Counted from the first letter of the stretch, positions 8,615 through 16,602 are shown. The stretch: DNA of 33,429 nt from Anaerolineales bacterium (GCA_020630175.1 JAHDBW010000011.1:14081-47509), one strand, 5' to 3'. Program-made: numbers and translations. Notes: generated by a model from the letters alone, not told the origin.

Positions 8615-9940
8615 TTATTGTGACGGACCTTCGTGCACAAGTCGGAAATTTGTCAGCAAACGTTCGGCAAATACGCGGCTGTTTTGGTCCCACGTGCCAC
8701 ACGTAATGACAATGAGATTTTTGCCGTCTTCCACATAGAGGCTTTCGACTGCTGAAGGATCAACCGACTCAGCACGATCGAGCACATAGATGTAATCGAC
8801 GCCTTTCCAGCGGTAAATTGCAATGTCGCCCGGCTCTAGCCGTGAGAGTTGCAGGAACGGGCCGGCTTGCGTTGCTGAGAGCGTTACGTGCCCGCCAATC
8901 ACCATGCCGTATTGATCATGTGGTTTTTGGCCAATGGTTGGGAGTAAGCCAATCCGGTCGCCAAGATCGCCTGTGTCCCAAACGCCATTGCGGATTGGGA
9001 CTGTGCCAACCGGTAAATATAAATCTAGCCTTGGAATGAACAGATACGGTACTTCTGAGTACTGCGCCGGTGGTAGCTGTGGAATTGGTAACCCGCTTGG
9101 ATGGGTGTTCTGGACAGGCGCCGGGGCTGCATTCTGTGCTGGTGCAGATGTTGGCACCGGCGTTGGGGCGACAGGCTCAGCTGCGCGGCCAAAAATACTG
9201 CCTAAAAACTGTTGTGCTTGGTCACCAAGGCTTTCACGCTCAATGACTGGCGGTGGCGTTGGCTGGGGCGCAGCAATTGTTGGTGCTGGCGCATTATTGA
9301 CAACTGCAGGTGGGTCAGTTGGTGTTGGCGGGACGGCGGTTGGCTGTTGGACTGCTTGTTCAACGACTGTAACTGGTGTTGCCGTTGCCGCAGGTAATTG
9401 CGCTGCTGCCACCGCTGCTTGACCGTCTTGCGTGGGGTCGGGCGTTGGTACAACTGGGGTTGCACTTTGAGGGGCAAGGCTGGCGGACTGTGCTGCAGAA
9501 AGTAGCTCCGCATTAGCGTCTGGTAGCGTGTCAGAAAAGACAGGTAGCTCTAAGTTCGGGTTGCTGCTTGAGAATGAGCCGCGCCCAGCTTCAAATTGCG
9601 TTTCAGCACTGTTCGGTTGGCTGTCTGCAATTGCGCCTGTTTCACCTTCGCTTTGCACAGACACTGCAAATGAAGCAGCTCTTTCACCGTCCGCGTTGGT
9701 AACGGGGTTGACCTCTGTAATAAAGGCCGGTGCGTCTTCGATAACTAATCCACTTGCGATGGCTAGCGGTTCGTCTACAGCGGGTGCAATCTGTGTCACT
9801 TCGGTCGTCGCAGACTGCATCACCGCCCAATTGCTATACATAATTCCTGCGATGCCAATAAATCCGGCAATCAACACGAAACCACACATAAGAACTGCGG
9901 CTAAAAATAAATATTTGAAATAATTACGTTTGCGTACCAT
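8615..9940 (-). CDS. membrane-anchored sortase with long Pro/Thr/Ala-rich stalk
   Basis: This 441-residue transpeptidase-type protein has a basic N-terminus, one membrane helix (about 11-34), a stalk of about 270 residues rich in Ala, Pro, Thr and Gln, and a sortase domain (PF04203-type) from about residue 294. His351 (GGHVTLS), Cys414 (VITCGTW) and Arg427 (FAER) form the expected triad. Sortases cleave an LPXTG-like motif between Thr and Gly and join the protein to a cell-wall amine. The catalytic domain is closest by eye to that of the giant protein (both have SVDPSAVESLY or YVDPSAVESLY). The stalk would hold the enzyme away from the membrane. The gene has its own leader with the shared element. 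No separate substrate gene lies beside it. I do not assign a sortase class. Confidence 0.93.
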   Translation of the reverse strand: MVRKRNYFKYLFLAAVLMCGFVLIAGFIGIAGIMYSNWAVMQSATTEVTQIAPAVDEPLAIASGLVIEDAPAFITEVNPVTNADGERAASFAVSVQSEGETGAIADSQPNSAETQFEAGRGSFSSSNPNLELPVFSDTLPDANAELLSAAQSASLAPQSATPVVPTPDPTQDGQAAVAAAQLPAATATPVTVVEQAVQQPTAVPPTPTDPPAVVNNAPAPTIAAPQPTPPPVIERESLGDQAQQFLGSIFGRAAEPVAPTPVPTSAPAQNAAPAPVQNTHPSGLPIPQLPPAQYSEVPYLFIPRLDLYLPVGTVPIRNGVWDTGDLGDRIGLLPTIGQKPHDQYGMVIGGHVTLSATQAGPFLQLSRLEPGDIAIYRWKGVDYIYVLDRAESVDPSAVESLYVEDGKNLIVITCGTWDQNSRVFAERLLTNFRLVHEGPSQ

Positions 9941-10036
9941 TACTACTTTACAAACAAGCTAAGGTGCCGATATTCGGTATAAAAGGACAGACATTGTGAC
10001 CGGCAATACTAAAACTGTAGTCCAGACATGCTTGAA

Positions 10037-10068
10037 TGTCGATAAAAGGGCTGTTTGCAATCTGTTTG
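10037..10068 (-). promoter_or_regulatory. shared two-part element, copy B
   Basis: The minus strand reads CAAAC, 15 nt, then CTTTTATCGACA, 96 nt upstream of the sortase start at 9940. The first block is embedded in the palindrome GTTTGAA-T-TTCAAAC at 10064-10078, which the other copies lack. Confidence 0.6.
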
Positions 10069-10082
10069 AATTTCAAACTAAC

Positions 10083-11051
10083 TTACCCTGAGTCTGGTCC
10101 TGTAGTCCGGATGAGCTTAGCGTACGCAATAACGCGTTCTGAATAGTTGCCAGCGCCAGCATTCCAGTTAGTACAGGTGATCAGCAGTGCATAAGACCCA
10201 TCATTGATATATAGCTTGTCTACCGCGCCTGGGTGCACGACTTCTTTTTCTTGGATTTGATAGACGTAATCGGTGCCTTGCCAGCGATAGGTGAATTCTG
10301 AGCCGGGCGGTAGGCTGCCTAGTTCATAAAAGGGGCCATGTGAGCCGTCGTAGTCCGTAACATGCGCAGCGAATACCATGGCAAAGTCATCACCGGGGTG
10401 AATGCCGGTGGTTGGTAGCCAACCTATTCGGTGGCCTAAGTTGAGTAGATCCCACTCATTGTTGCGAATAGGTGTGTTGACCACGTATTGATTGACGCCA
10501 ATGCCGGGAATAATAAGTTGGCCGGGAATGAATGGCTTAGGTGTGGGGGTGGGAGCAAACGTTGGGCTCGCATAGACGCGAGGCGTTGCTGTCGCTTGAA
10601 CTGGGATTGCCGTGGCGGTTGGAACCACCTGTGTTGCAGTTGGTTGAACGCTTGTTGGCGTCGGTGTTGGCGTTGCGGTTTGTAGTGCAACGTCTGGATT
10701 GTTGGCAGAAAGTGAGGCTTGCTCAGACTCTATGTTTGCTTCAGATGGGTAACTTGAAAGTGGGCCGCTTTCGCCAATCTGACTTTGTACTGGCGCGGAT
10801 TCAATAGAGAAGGTTTGTTCACGGCGGGCAGCCAATACTTCTGCCTCAGCAACTTCGCCAGACACCGCAATTGGAAATGGTGTGATTGGCAATTCCAACA
10901 CTTGTGTTTCAGGCGTTGGATTTAGATTGATGGCAAGGGCGTCTTGATAATGCAGTCCGGCAACGGCAAGAAAGCCGAGGCCAAAGACCATGCACCCCAT
11001 TAATGACAATAGTGCCAAGATTGCCGGTAATATATAACGGCTATTATTCAT
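10083..11051 (-). CDS. membrane-anchored sortase (paralogue of the next gene)
   Basis: This 322-residue sortase has an N-terminal membrane helix (about 9-32) and a variable stalk up to about residue 170 with TPTPTPTS and FAPTPTPKPF segments, followed by the catalytic domain. The triad is His230 (FAAHVTDYDG), Cys293 (LLITCTNW) and Arg306 (YSER). The region GVNQYVVNTP...NNEWDLLNLG is nearly the same in the neighbouring sortase at 11287-12276, so the two catalytic domains come from a tandem duplication, while the N-terminal halves do not resemble each other. ATG AAT AAT is taken as the start because the helix follows at once. The leader of about 235 nt has the shared element and, further up, the terminator of the previous gene, so it is probably transcribed from its own promoter. 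Confidence 0.93.
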   Translation of the reverse strand: MNNSRYILPAILALLSLMGCMVFGLGFLAVAGLHYQDALAINLNPTPETQVLELPITPFPIAVSGEVAEAEVLAARREQTFSIESAPVQSQIGESGPLSSYPSEANIESEQASLSANNPDVALQTATPTPTPTSVQPTATQVVPTATAIPVQATATPRVYASPTFAPTPTPKPFIPGQLIIPGIGVNQYVVNTPIRNNEWDLLNLGHRIGWLPTTGIHPGDDFAMVFAAHVTDYDGSHGPFYELGSLPPGSEFTYRWQGTDYVYQIQEKEVVHPGAVDKLYINDGSYALLITCTNWNAGAGNYSERVIAYAKLIRTTGPDSG

Positions 11052-11182
11052 ATATATAAATACTAAAAAATGGTTAGCACCACAAAAATTGATGCAAGTT
11101 CAAGTGCTGAATCAGAAAACTAAAAAACGACAGTTTGATTCATGCTTTATAACGTTTCAACCATAGCGAATGACTTCAGTAG

Positions 11183-11214
11183 TGTCGATAAAAGACCCGT
11201 AGTAAATTGGTTTG
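11183..11214 (-). promoter_or_regulatory. shared two-part element, copy C
   Basis: The minus strand reads CAAAC, 15 nt, then CTTTTATCGACA, 131 nt upstream of the sortase start at 11051. It lies just after the terminator at 11236-11264, where a promoter for the next gene would be expected. Confidence 0.62.
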
Positions 11215-11235
11215 AACTTTCGGCGAAGGTTAGAA

Positions 11236-11264
11236 TCAAAAAGCCCGCTGTTTAGGCGGGCTTT
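11236..11264 (-). terminator. rho-independent terminator after sortase gene 11287-12276
   Basis: AAAGCCCGC (11240-11248) pairs with GCGGGCTTT (11256-11264) around a 7-nt loop. On the minus strand the stem is followed by TTTTT. It lies about 20 nt past the stop codon. Confidence 0.88.
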
Positions 11265-11286
11265 CGTTTTTGAAGGGGATTTAGGG

Positions 11287-12276
11287 CTAACCGTTTGTGG
11301 GGGCGGTTCTAACCAATTTTGCGTAAGACAGGACTCGGTCTGAATATGTGCCAGATCCTGAATTCCAGTTTGTGCAAGTGATTAGCATGGCGTAGGTGCC
11401 ATCGTTGATATACAGCTTTTCCACAGCGCTAGGGTGCACGATTTCTTTTTGTAAGATCTGATACGTGTAGTCTGTGCCTTGCCAGCGATAGATGAATTCT
11501 GTGCCAGCTGGGATGTCTCGCAAGTTGAAGAATGGGCCACGCACGCCGTCATAGTCTGTCACGTGGGCGGCGAACACCATCGCGAAGTCATCGTTTGGAT
11601 GCATACCGGTTGTTGGCAGCCAGCCGATCCGTTTGCCTAGGTTCAATAGATCCCATTGGTTGTTATAAAGCGGCGTGTTGACAACATACTGGTTGACACC
11701 AAGGCTCGGCATAATCAACTGACCGGGGACAAAAGTTTTGGGTGTTGGGGTTGGCGCAAATGTTGGCGTTGGAAAGGGCGTTGGTGTGGATTGCACTGTG
11801 CTGTATTGCGGTTGCGCCACAGATGGCGCTAAAAAGTCTTCCGCACTAAGCGTGCTTTCCGCAATTGTTTCCGGTGCTAATACCGATTCGAGAGCCTGCT
11901 GGGAGTCGTTGAGGTCAATCCCGGCAAAGCTTGATTCATTTTCTGACCCGGTGATTGGAATGCCGGGGGCGTCATTTGCAACGACATCTGGTGCTGGGGC
12001 CATAATTTGTGGATTGTTAGCCGCTGGCGTGGCGATGATGGGCGTCTCCCCAACAAAGCCCCACAAGCCCCAAATCACGCCGATCAGCATAACGCCAAAG
12101 GCTGAAAGAACGGTAATTGCTGTCACTGCTTGATAAACATATTGCAGCGCGGCTTTGCGTTTGTCTTTTGGATTGTCTTGGAGCCGCAATTTACTTGCTG
12201 CGAACCAAAGGAGCCCGAGTGAGCCGCTCATGACGATCATGAGCAGGCAAAGAATGGGCAGGGTATAACTTGTCAT
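11287..12276 (-). CDS. two-TM sortase with an IPITG motif in its stalk
   Basis: This 329-residue sortase has two membrane helices (about 5-25 and 49-73) joined by a basic loop (DNPKDKRKAA). The topology is then out-in-out, with the sortase domain outside. The triad is His238 (FAAHVTDYDG), Cys301 (LITCTNW) and Arg314 (YSDR). The stalk (75-185) contains IPITG at 106-110, which fits the LPXTG-type pattern although no membrane anchor follows it. The end of the stalk, TPTPFPTPTFAPTPTPK, matches the neighbouring paralogue at 10083-11051. Its upstream region lacks the shared two-part element, so its control probably differs. A strong terminator follows the gene. Confidence 0.93.
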   Translation of the reverse strand: MTSYTLPILCLLMIVMSGSLGLLWFAASKLRLQDNPKDKRKAALQYVYQAVTAITVLSAFGVMLIGVIWGLWGFVGETPIIATPAANNPQIMAPAPDVVANDAPGIPITGSENESSFAGIDLNDSQQALESVLAPETIAESTLSAEDFLAPSVAQPQYSTVQSTPTPFPTPTFAPTPTPKTFVPGQLIMPSLGVNQYVVNTPLYNNQWDLLNLGKRIGWLPTTGMHPNDDFAMVFAAHVTDYDGVRGPFFNLRDIPAGTEFIYRWQGTDYTYQILQKEIVHPSAVEKLYINDGTYAMLITCTNWNSGSGTYSDRVLSYAKLVRTAPTNG

Positions 12277-12414
12277 AATTACCTAAAACTGAATTGCATT
12301 ATCAATCTGCAATAGTTACCGAATGAATACCTCAAGCATAAATTAGAACGCGAACCAGCATTGTTAGACTTAATAAAGGAATTGTTGGGATGGTTATGAC
12401 TTGTAACAATTGTT

Positions 12415-12447
12415 AAATAAAACAAGCCCGCAAATTGCAAGCTTGTT
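12415..12447 (-). terminator. possible terminator after the 48-residue membrane ORF
   Basis: AACAAGC (12421-12427) pairs with GCTTGTT (12441-12447) around a 13-nt loop. On the minus strand it is followed by TTTATTT. It lies 25 nt past the stop of the small ORF. The large loop makes this a moderate call. Confidence 0.5.
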
Positions 12448-12471
12448 GAAAGGTATTGATTGGCCTAACAC

Positions 12472-12618
12472 TTAGTGTGCGGCGGAACGTTTTAGCTTTT
12501 GTCCGATATAAAGTAATCCACATCCGGCGATGAAAAGCAAACCGCTTGTCCATCCAAAATTGCCGATACTTTCTACTAATCCAATGCCTGTACTGATACC
12601 TAATACTGTTGTCATCAT
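12472..12618 (-). CDS. small membrane protein (48 aa), unrecognised
   Basis: The ORF is too short for the supplied track. It starts at tandem ATGs (12616-12618 and 12613-12615) and encodes 48 residues starting MMTTVLGIST. A glycine-rich hydrophobic half is followed by a helix SGLLFIAGCGLLYIGQ and a basic tail KLKRSAAH. It sits alone in the 444-bp gap between two sortase genes, is read in the same direction, and has a hairpin terminator candidate just downstream. The upstream sequence (AACAAGATAGT) gives only a weak ribosome site. A hydrophobic helix with a basic tail would suit a single-pass membrane peptide. I assign no function. The plus-strand frame 12530-12724 over the same bases has no signal-like features. 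Confidence 0.5.
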   Translation of the reverse strand: MMTTVLGISTGIGLVESIGNFGWTSGLLFIAGCGLLYIGQKLKRSAAH

Positions 12619-12667
12619 ACTATCTTGTTTATTCAGTTTTTTACGAGTACGGCCACCTTACATTTAC

Positions 12668-12702
12668 ATAAAGCGGATGTTGGTGGTGCACATCCGCTTT
12701 AT
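12668..12702 (-). terminator. hairpin terminator after sortase gene 12721-13704
   Basis: A perfect 13-bp stem, ATAAAGCGGATGT (12668-12680) with ACATCCGCTTTAT (12690-12702), encloses a 9-nt loop. The U-run on the minus strand is short (CTTTATG). It starts 18 nt past the stop codon, so a terminator is the likeliest role. Confidence 0.7.
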
Positions 12703-12720
12703 TTCGTCTCTAATTGAAAT

Positions 12721-13704
12721 TTAGTTGGTATTTGTGGTTGGGGCTGGCACTTCTTCAACCAATGTTGCTTCTGCCAATACCCGTTCTGAGTAGGCTTCTA
12801 ATGAAGGATCCCACGTGGTACAGGTGACCAAGATTAGCTTGCTGCCATCTTCTACGTACAAGTCACGTACTGCATCTGGAGAAACGACGCGCTTAGCACC
12901 CATTTCGTAGATGTAGTCTACGCCGTCCCAGCGATAGGTGAAGCGTTCGCCCGGTGCCAAGGTTGCCAATTTATGGAAGGGGCCAGTTTCGTTTGCGGTT
13001 AGCGTTACGTGTGCAGCCAATACCATTGCAAAGTCGTCGTTTGGTTTTGAGCCGGTGCTAGATAACCAACCAATGTTGTGGTCTAGGCCAGTCAGATCCC
13101 ATTCACCATTTGTAATTGGTACGGTGACAACTGAGCGTTCTAGGTCAAGACCTGGAATGATCAATTCTGGTGGGGCAGTTGAGGCTAAGTCAGATTGGCC
13201 GCCAAGTTGGCTTGGGGCAACTGCTTGTGCATTGCCATTGTCTTCAATAACGTTGCCGTTTGCGTCACGAATAGTTACGCCAGGGGCTGCAACTGCTTCG
13301 CTGCTGTCTTCGGCTGCTGATGTGGTCAAGTCTTCATTGCCACTAACAGCGATTGGGGCATCAATTAGCCCGCCTTCTGCTAGGGTTGCTGTGCTTGATG
13401 AGCTCATTAGGCTCCAGCCGCCAAGGCCGAACATGGCCAGTGCAACTGCGAACATGACACCAGACATTAGAACCCCGCGTTTGCGTGAGTCTTCGTCTTG
13501 TTCATCGCGATATTGTTTGAAGTGGCGGAAGCCAAATAACGCGAGGGCTAAACCAACGATGAGTGCGACTGCACCCATAATCATGAGGGAGCTACCTTCG
13601 CCTTGCGCGTTGTTTGCTGCAAAGGTTAGGTTCAGTGGGATACCTGCTGCGATGCCAGAAATTACCAGGGCGTGTGACAGCTTGGAGATGCGTGTATATT
13701 TCAT
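12721..13704 (-). CDS. membrane-anchored sortase with signal-like N-terminus and two TM helices
   Basis: This 327-residue sortase starts MKYTRISKLSHALVISG. A signal-like hydrophobic stretch (10-30, ending TFAANNA) is followed by two helices (39-59 and 78-100) separated by a charged loop (QYRDEQDEDSRKRG). A short acidic stalk with no TPTP repeats leads to the sortase domain from about residue 175. The triad is His232 (LAAHVTL), Cys295 (LVTCTTW) and Arg308 (YSER). It is the most diverged stand-alone member of the array in its N-terminal half. I see no copy of the shared two-part element in the 221 bp upstream. The LCP-family gene lies beyond that gap on the same strand. Confidence 0.92.
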   Translation of the reverse strand: MKYTRISKLSHALVISGIAAGIPLNLTFAANNAQGEGSSLMIMGAVALIVGLALALFGFRHFKQYRDEQDEDSRKRGVLMSGVMFAVALAMFGLGGWSLMSSSSTATLAEGGLIDAPIAVSGNEDLTTSAAEDSSEAVAAPGVTIRDANGNVIEDNGNAQAVAPSQLGGQSDLASTAPPELIIPGLDLERSVVTVPITNGEWDLTGLDHNIGWLSSTGSKPNDDFAMVLAAHVTLTANETGPFHKLATLAPGERFTYRWDGVDYIYEMGAKRVVSPDAVRDLYVEDGSKLILVTCTTWDPSLEAYSERVLAEATLVEEVPAPTTNTN

Positions 13705-13925
13705 AATGATTACCTATAAATAAAATCAATACCTTACCGTTGAGTATTACCATATAACTCATAACGTGTACTTACATAAATAGATTATCAATTGCAAAAA
13801 TTTAAGCGATATAGAATTAATTGAGATTTGATTGGCAAAGGTTTGTATACGGATGGCGCTGAATTAACTAGAGGTTAGTCAAGCTTTGGCCGTCAGTGTG
13901 CGCGAGGTCAGGCGTAGGGTAAGGT

Positions 13926-14855
13926 TTATTTGCTGAGGTGTGTTTGCAGGAACGGCTCGATTGCATCCCAGCGGGGGAGTAACACGGAAGCGCCGCCGCT
14001 GGTTCTGTAGGGCTGTACCATGTCGCCTTCAATCACGTGGCGGTTCAACCCATTGCGGCTAGCGCTATAGATGAAGGGAATACTCCGCGCAGCGAGTAAC
14101 GGTGAAACGTCGTGCTCAATGTTCGTTTGTAGCACTGCCATAATTGATGGTAGCCGAAACACAATTAATGGGGACGCCAATTTTGAAAATAGCGCGTCTA
14201 AAATTTGCTGTTGGCGTGCTGCGCGGACAAAGTCACTTGACCCATGCCGAATGCGGGCATATTTGAGGGCGCGATCGCCATCGACAACATAAGTGCCCGG
14301 ATCAAACTGGACAACTTCGGTTTGGTAGTTGTCAGTTGGGTAGGCGTAGTCGATAATTACGCTGTCTACGGTGATTTCAACCCCACCGACGGCGTCAATC
14401 AGGGCTGTAAAGGCTTCAAAGTCAATGCGTACGTAATGATCAACCGGCACACCAAAATTCTGTGAGACCGTGTTCATTGCTGCCGTAGGGCCAGACCCAA
14501 TTGCGTTGTTTTCTGCGAAGAAGTGTGCGGTGTTGATGCGGTTTTCTCCAACACCTGGAATGGTGACCCATAGGTCACGCGGAATAGACACCAGTTGGGG
14601 CGCATCTTTTTCATGATCAAGATGCATAATGATCATGGTGTCTGTTCGGGCAATTGTGCTCTCGCCAGGACGCCGATCTAGGCCTAAAATAAGAATATTC
14701 GTGTTTTGAATTGGGAATGCCCAACTCAGAATGCCAATTAAAAGCGCTATCGCACCGAATCCGGCCAGCATGCCACCTAGATATAGGAACAGAACATGTA
14801 AGCAACCGGGGCGGCGATAGTTTTTTTGCTGAATTGATCTTGACGAGACTTGCAT
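13926..14855 (-). CDS. LytR-CpsA-Psr (LCP) family cell-wall glycopolymer ligase
   Basis: LCP proteins transfer undecaprenyl-linked glycopolymers onto peptidoglycan at the outer membrane face of monoderm bacteria. This 309-residue protein has a basic N-terminus, one membrane helix (about 20-47) and the LCP domain from NILILGLDRR. The signature motifs are visible: ARTDTMIIMHLD, VSIPRDLWV (the arginine contacts the lipid pyrophosphate), GENRINTAH, VGGVEI, and DGDRALKYARIRHGSSDFVRAARQQ. It lies upstream of the sortase array on the same strand, with a 221-bp gap, which fits a block for wall attachment. The gene is divergent from ffh, only 58 bp away. The length is normal for a minimal single-domain LCP protein. 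Confidence 0.92.
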   Translation of the reverse strand: MQVSSRSIQQKNYRRPGCLHVLFLYLGGMLAGFGAIALLIGILSWAFPIQNTNILILGLDRRPGESTIARTDTMIIMHLDHEKDAPQLVSIPRDLWVTIPGVGENRINTAHFFAENNAIGSGPTAAMNTVSQNFGVPVDHYVRIDFEAFTALIDAVGGVEITVDSVIIDYAYPTDNYQTEVVQFDPGTYVVDGDRALKYARIRHGSSDFVRAARQQQILDALFSKLASPLIVFRLPSIMAVLQTNIEHDVSPLLAARSIPFIYSASRNGLNRHVIEGDMVQPYRTSGGASVLLPRWDAIEPFLQTHLSK

Positions 14856-14913
14856 ATGGCGTCTATACTCTCAAAGTTACGCTAAGCTTGAAGTCTAGCA
14901 TAGTAAGACCTAA

Positions 14914-16251
14914 ATGTTTCAAAATTTAACTAGTCGACTAACCGGTGTTTTTGATGATATCTCGCGGCAGAGCAAGCTCTCTGAGGCAGATGTTGATGCC
15001 GCCTTGCGTGAAATACGTTTGGCTCTCTTAGAGGCCGATGTTCACTTTAAGGTCGCGAAGAAGTTTTTGAAGCGAGTTCGCGTTCGGGCCGTGGGGACGG
15101 AAGTCTCTAAGGCGCTGAATCCGGGCCAACAAGTTGTCAAAATTGTAAATGAAGAGCTAGTCGAAACGCTTGGCAACGCCGAGCGGCTCAATTTGTCTGG
15201 CCAACCGCCGCGTGTCATTATGCTGGTGGGGTTACAAGGTGCGGGTAAGACCACAATGTCGGCCAAGCTGGCAGCGCGGTTACGCAAGCAAGGCCAAAAG
15301 CCACTGTTGGTTGCGGCTGACCCTTACCGTCCGGCAGCGGCAGATCAACTAGAAACGTTGGGTGGGCAAATTGATGTGCCTGTCTTCCGTGGGGCAGATA
15401 GCCCGCCGATCTTGGCTGAAAAAGCAGTGGCGCATGCCCGCTCAATCGGCTTAGATGTGGTAATTCTTGATACTGCCGGTCGTTTGCAAATTGACGAATC
15501 GATGATGCAAGAAGTTGCGTCCATCAAGGAAAAGACCCAACCGGGTGAAGTGCTACTCGTTGCGGATGCAATGACGGGGCAAGAAGCGGTTGAAATTGCC
15601 ACTGGCTTTAATGAAGCGGTTGGCATTACTGGTCTGGTTCTGACAAAAGTTGATGGTGACTCACGCGGTGGGGCGGCGATTTCAATGCGTGCCGTAACCG
15701 GCGTGCCGATCAAGTTTTTAGGGACAAGTGAAAAACTTGATGGTTTAGAAGTCTTTACGCCAGAACGGCTCGCCAATCGTATCCTCGGATTAGGCGATGT
15801 TGTTGGGCTTATTGAAAAGGCCGAAGAAGCGTTTGATGAACAACAAGCTGCAAGGCTTGAAGAGAAACTGCGCAAGGCCGAATTTGATCTGGAAGATTTT
15901 CTTGAACAGTTACGCCAGATCAAAAAGATGGGGTCCGTTACTTCCTTAATAGGGATGGTCCCCGGAATGAACCGTGCGGCAGCTGACTTAGACGAAGAAG
16001 AAGTCGATAAGCAGTTCCGTCGGACCGAAGCAATTATTACGTCGATGACCCGACACGAGCGTCAGAACCCTAAGGTGATGAACGCTAGCCGTAAGCGGCG
16101 TGTCGCGGCTGGGTCAGGAACGTCTGTGCAAGAGGTCAATCGGTTATTGAAGCAATTCCGTAACATGCAGGATATGATGAAACGCATGGCACGGGGTGGC
16201 AGAAAAGGAAAACGAGCTGCTATGGATATGTTCGGTGGCGGCTTTGGTTAA
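14914..16251 (+). CDS. ffh: signal recognition particle GTPase Ffh (SRP54)
   Basis: Ffh binds 4.5S RNA and signal sequences of nascent membrane and secreted proteins and delivers ribosomes to FtsY. The 445-residue length is normal. The N domain (1-90) is followed by the G domain with LQGAGKTT (P-loop), AADPYRPAAADQL, LDTAGR and LTKVDGDSRGG. The methionine-rich M domain contains SLIGMVPGM, GSGTSVQEVN and MQDMMKRM. It opens a plus-strand operon with rpsP, khpA and rimM, the order common in Gram-positive-type genomes. It is divergently oriented from the LCP gene. The start fits the N-domain beginning MFQNLTSRLTGVFDDI. Confidence 0.98.
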   Translation: MFQNLTSRLTGVFDDISRQSKLSEADVDAALREIRLALLEADVHFKVAKKFLKRVRVRAVGTEVSKALNPGQQVVKIVNEELVETLGNAERLNLSGQPPRVIMLVGLQGAGKTTMSAKLAARLRKQGQKPLLVAADPYRPAAADQLETLGGQIDVPVFRGADSPPILAEKAVAHARSIGLDVVILDTAGRLQIDESMMQEVASIKEKTQPGEVLLVADAMTGQEAVEIATGFNEAVGITGLVLTKVDGDSRGGAAISMRAVTGVPIKFLGTSEKLDGLEVFTPERLANRILGLGDVVGLIEKAEEAFDEQQAARLEEKLRKAEFDLEDFLEQLRQIKKMGSVTSLIGMVPGMNRAAADLDEEEVDKQFRRTEAIITSMTRHERQNPKVMNASRKRRVAAGSGTSVQEVNRLLKQFRNMQDMMKRMARGGRKGKRAAMDMFGGGFG

Positions 16252-16290
16252 AATAGATACTTACAAAATCTCAAAATAGGAAAAATTTCC

Positions 16291-16602
16291 ATGCTTCGTA
16301 TTCGCTTGCGCCGTGTTGGTGCGAAAAAGAACCCTTCATACCGTATTGTTGTTGCTGACGCAAAGTCACCACGTAATGGTCGCTTTGTAGAAAACATCGG
16401 TACCTACAACCCACATGCAACCTCAGCAGAAGCTGTAAACTTGCAAGAAGATCGTGCGTTTTACTGGTTGGGTGTTGGTGCACAACCAAGTGATTCAGTT
16501 GCCCGCTTGTTCAAAGCAAACGGCACCACAGAACGCTTTGAAGCAATCAAAAGCGGTCGTCCAGTAGAAGCCGCGGCTGAAGAAGCTGCAGCAGACGCTT
16601 AA
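16291..16602 (+). CDS. rpsP: 30S ribosomal protein S16
   Basis: S16 is a small-subunit assembly protein. The start MLRIRLRRVGAKKNPSYRIV and the segment SPRNGRFVENIGTYNP are diagnostic. At 103 residues it has a typical core of about 80 plus an alanine- and glutamate-rich tail. A ribosome site AGGA precedes the ATG by about 9 nt. It lies 39 bp after ffh and 13 bp before khpA. Confidence 0.98.
   Translation: MLRIRLRRVGAKKNPSYRIVVADAKSPRNGRFVENIGTYNPHATSAEAVNLQEDRAFYWLGVGAQPSDSVARLFKANGTTERFEAIKSGRPVEAAAEEAAADA

Noticed and set aside
12530-12724. 64-codon plus-strand ORF
   Set aside because: It overlaps the more protein-like minus-strand microprotein and the terminator hairpin at 12668-12702.
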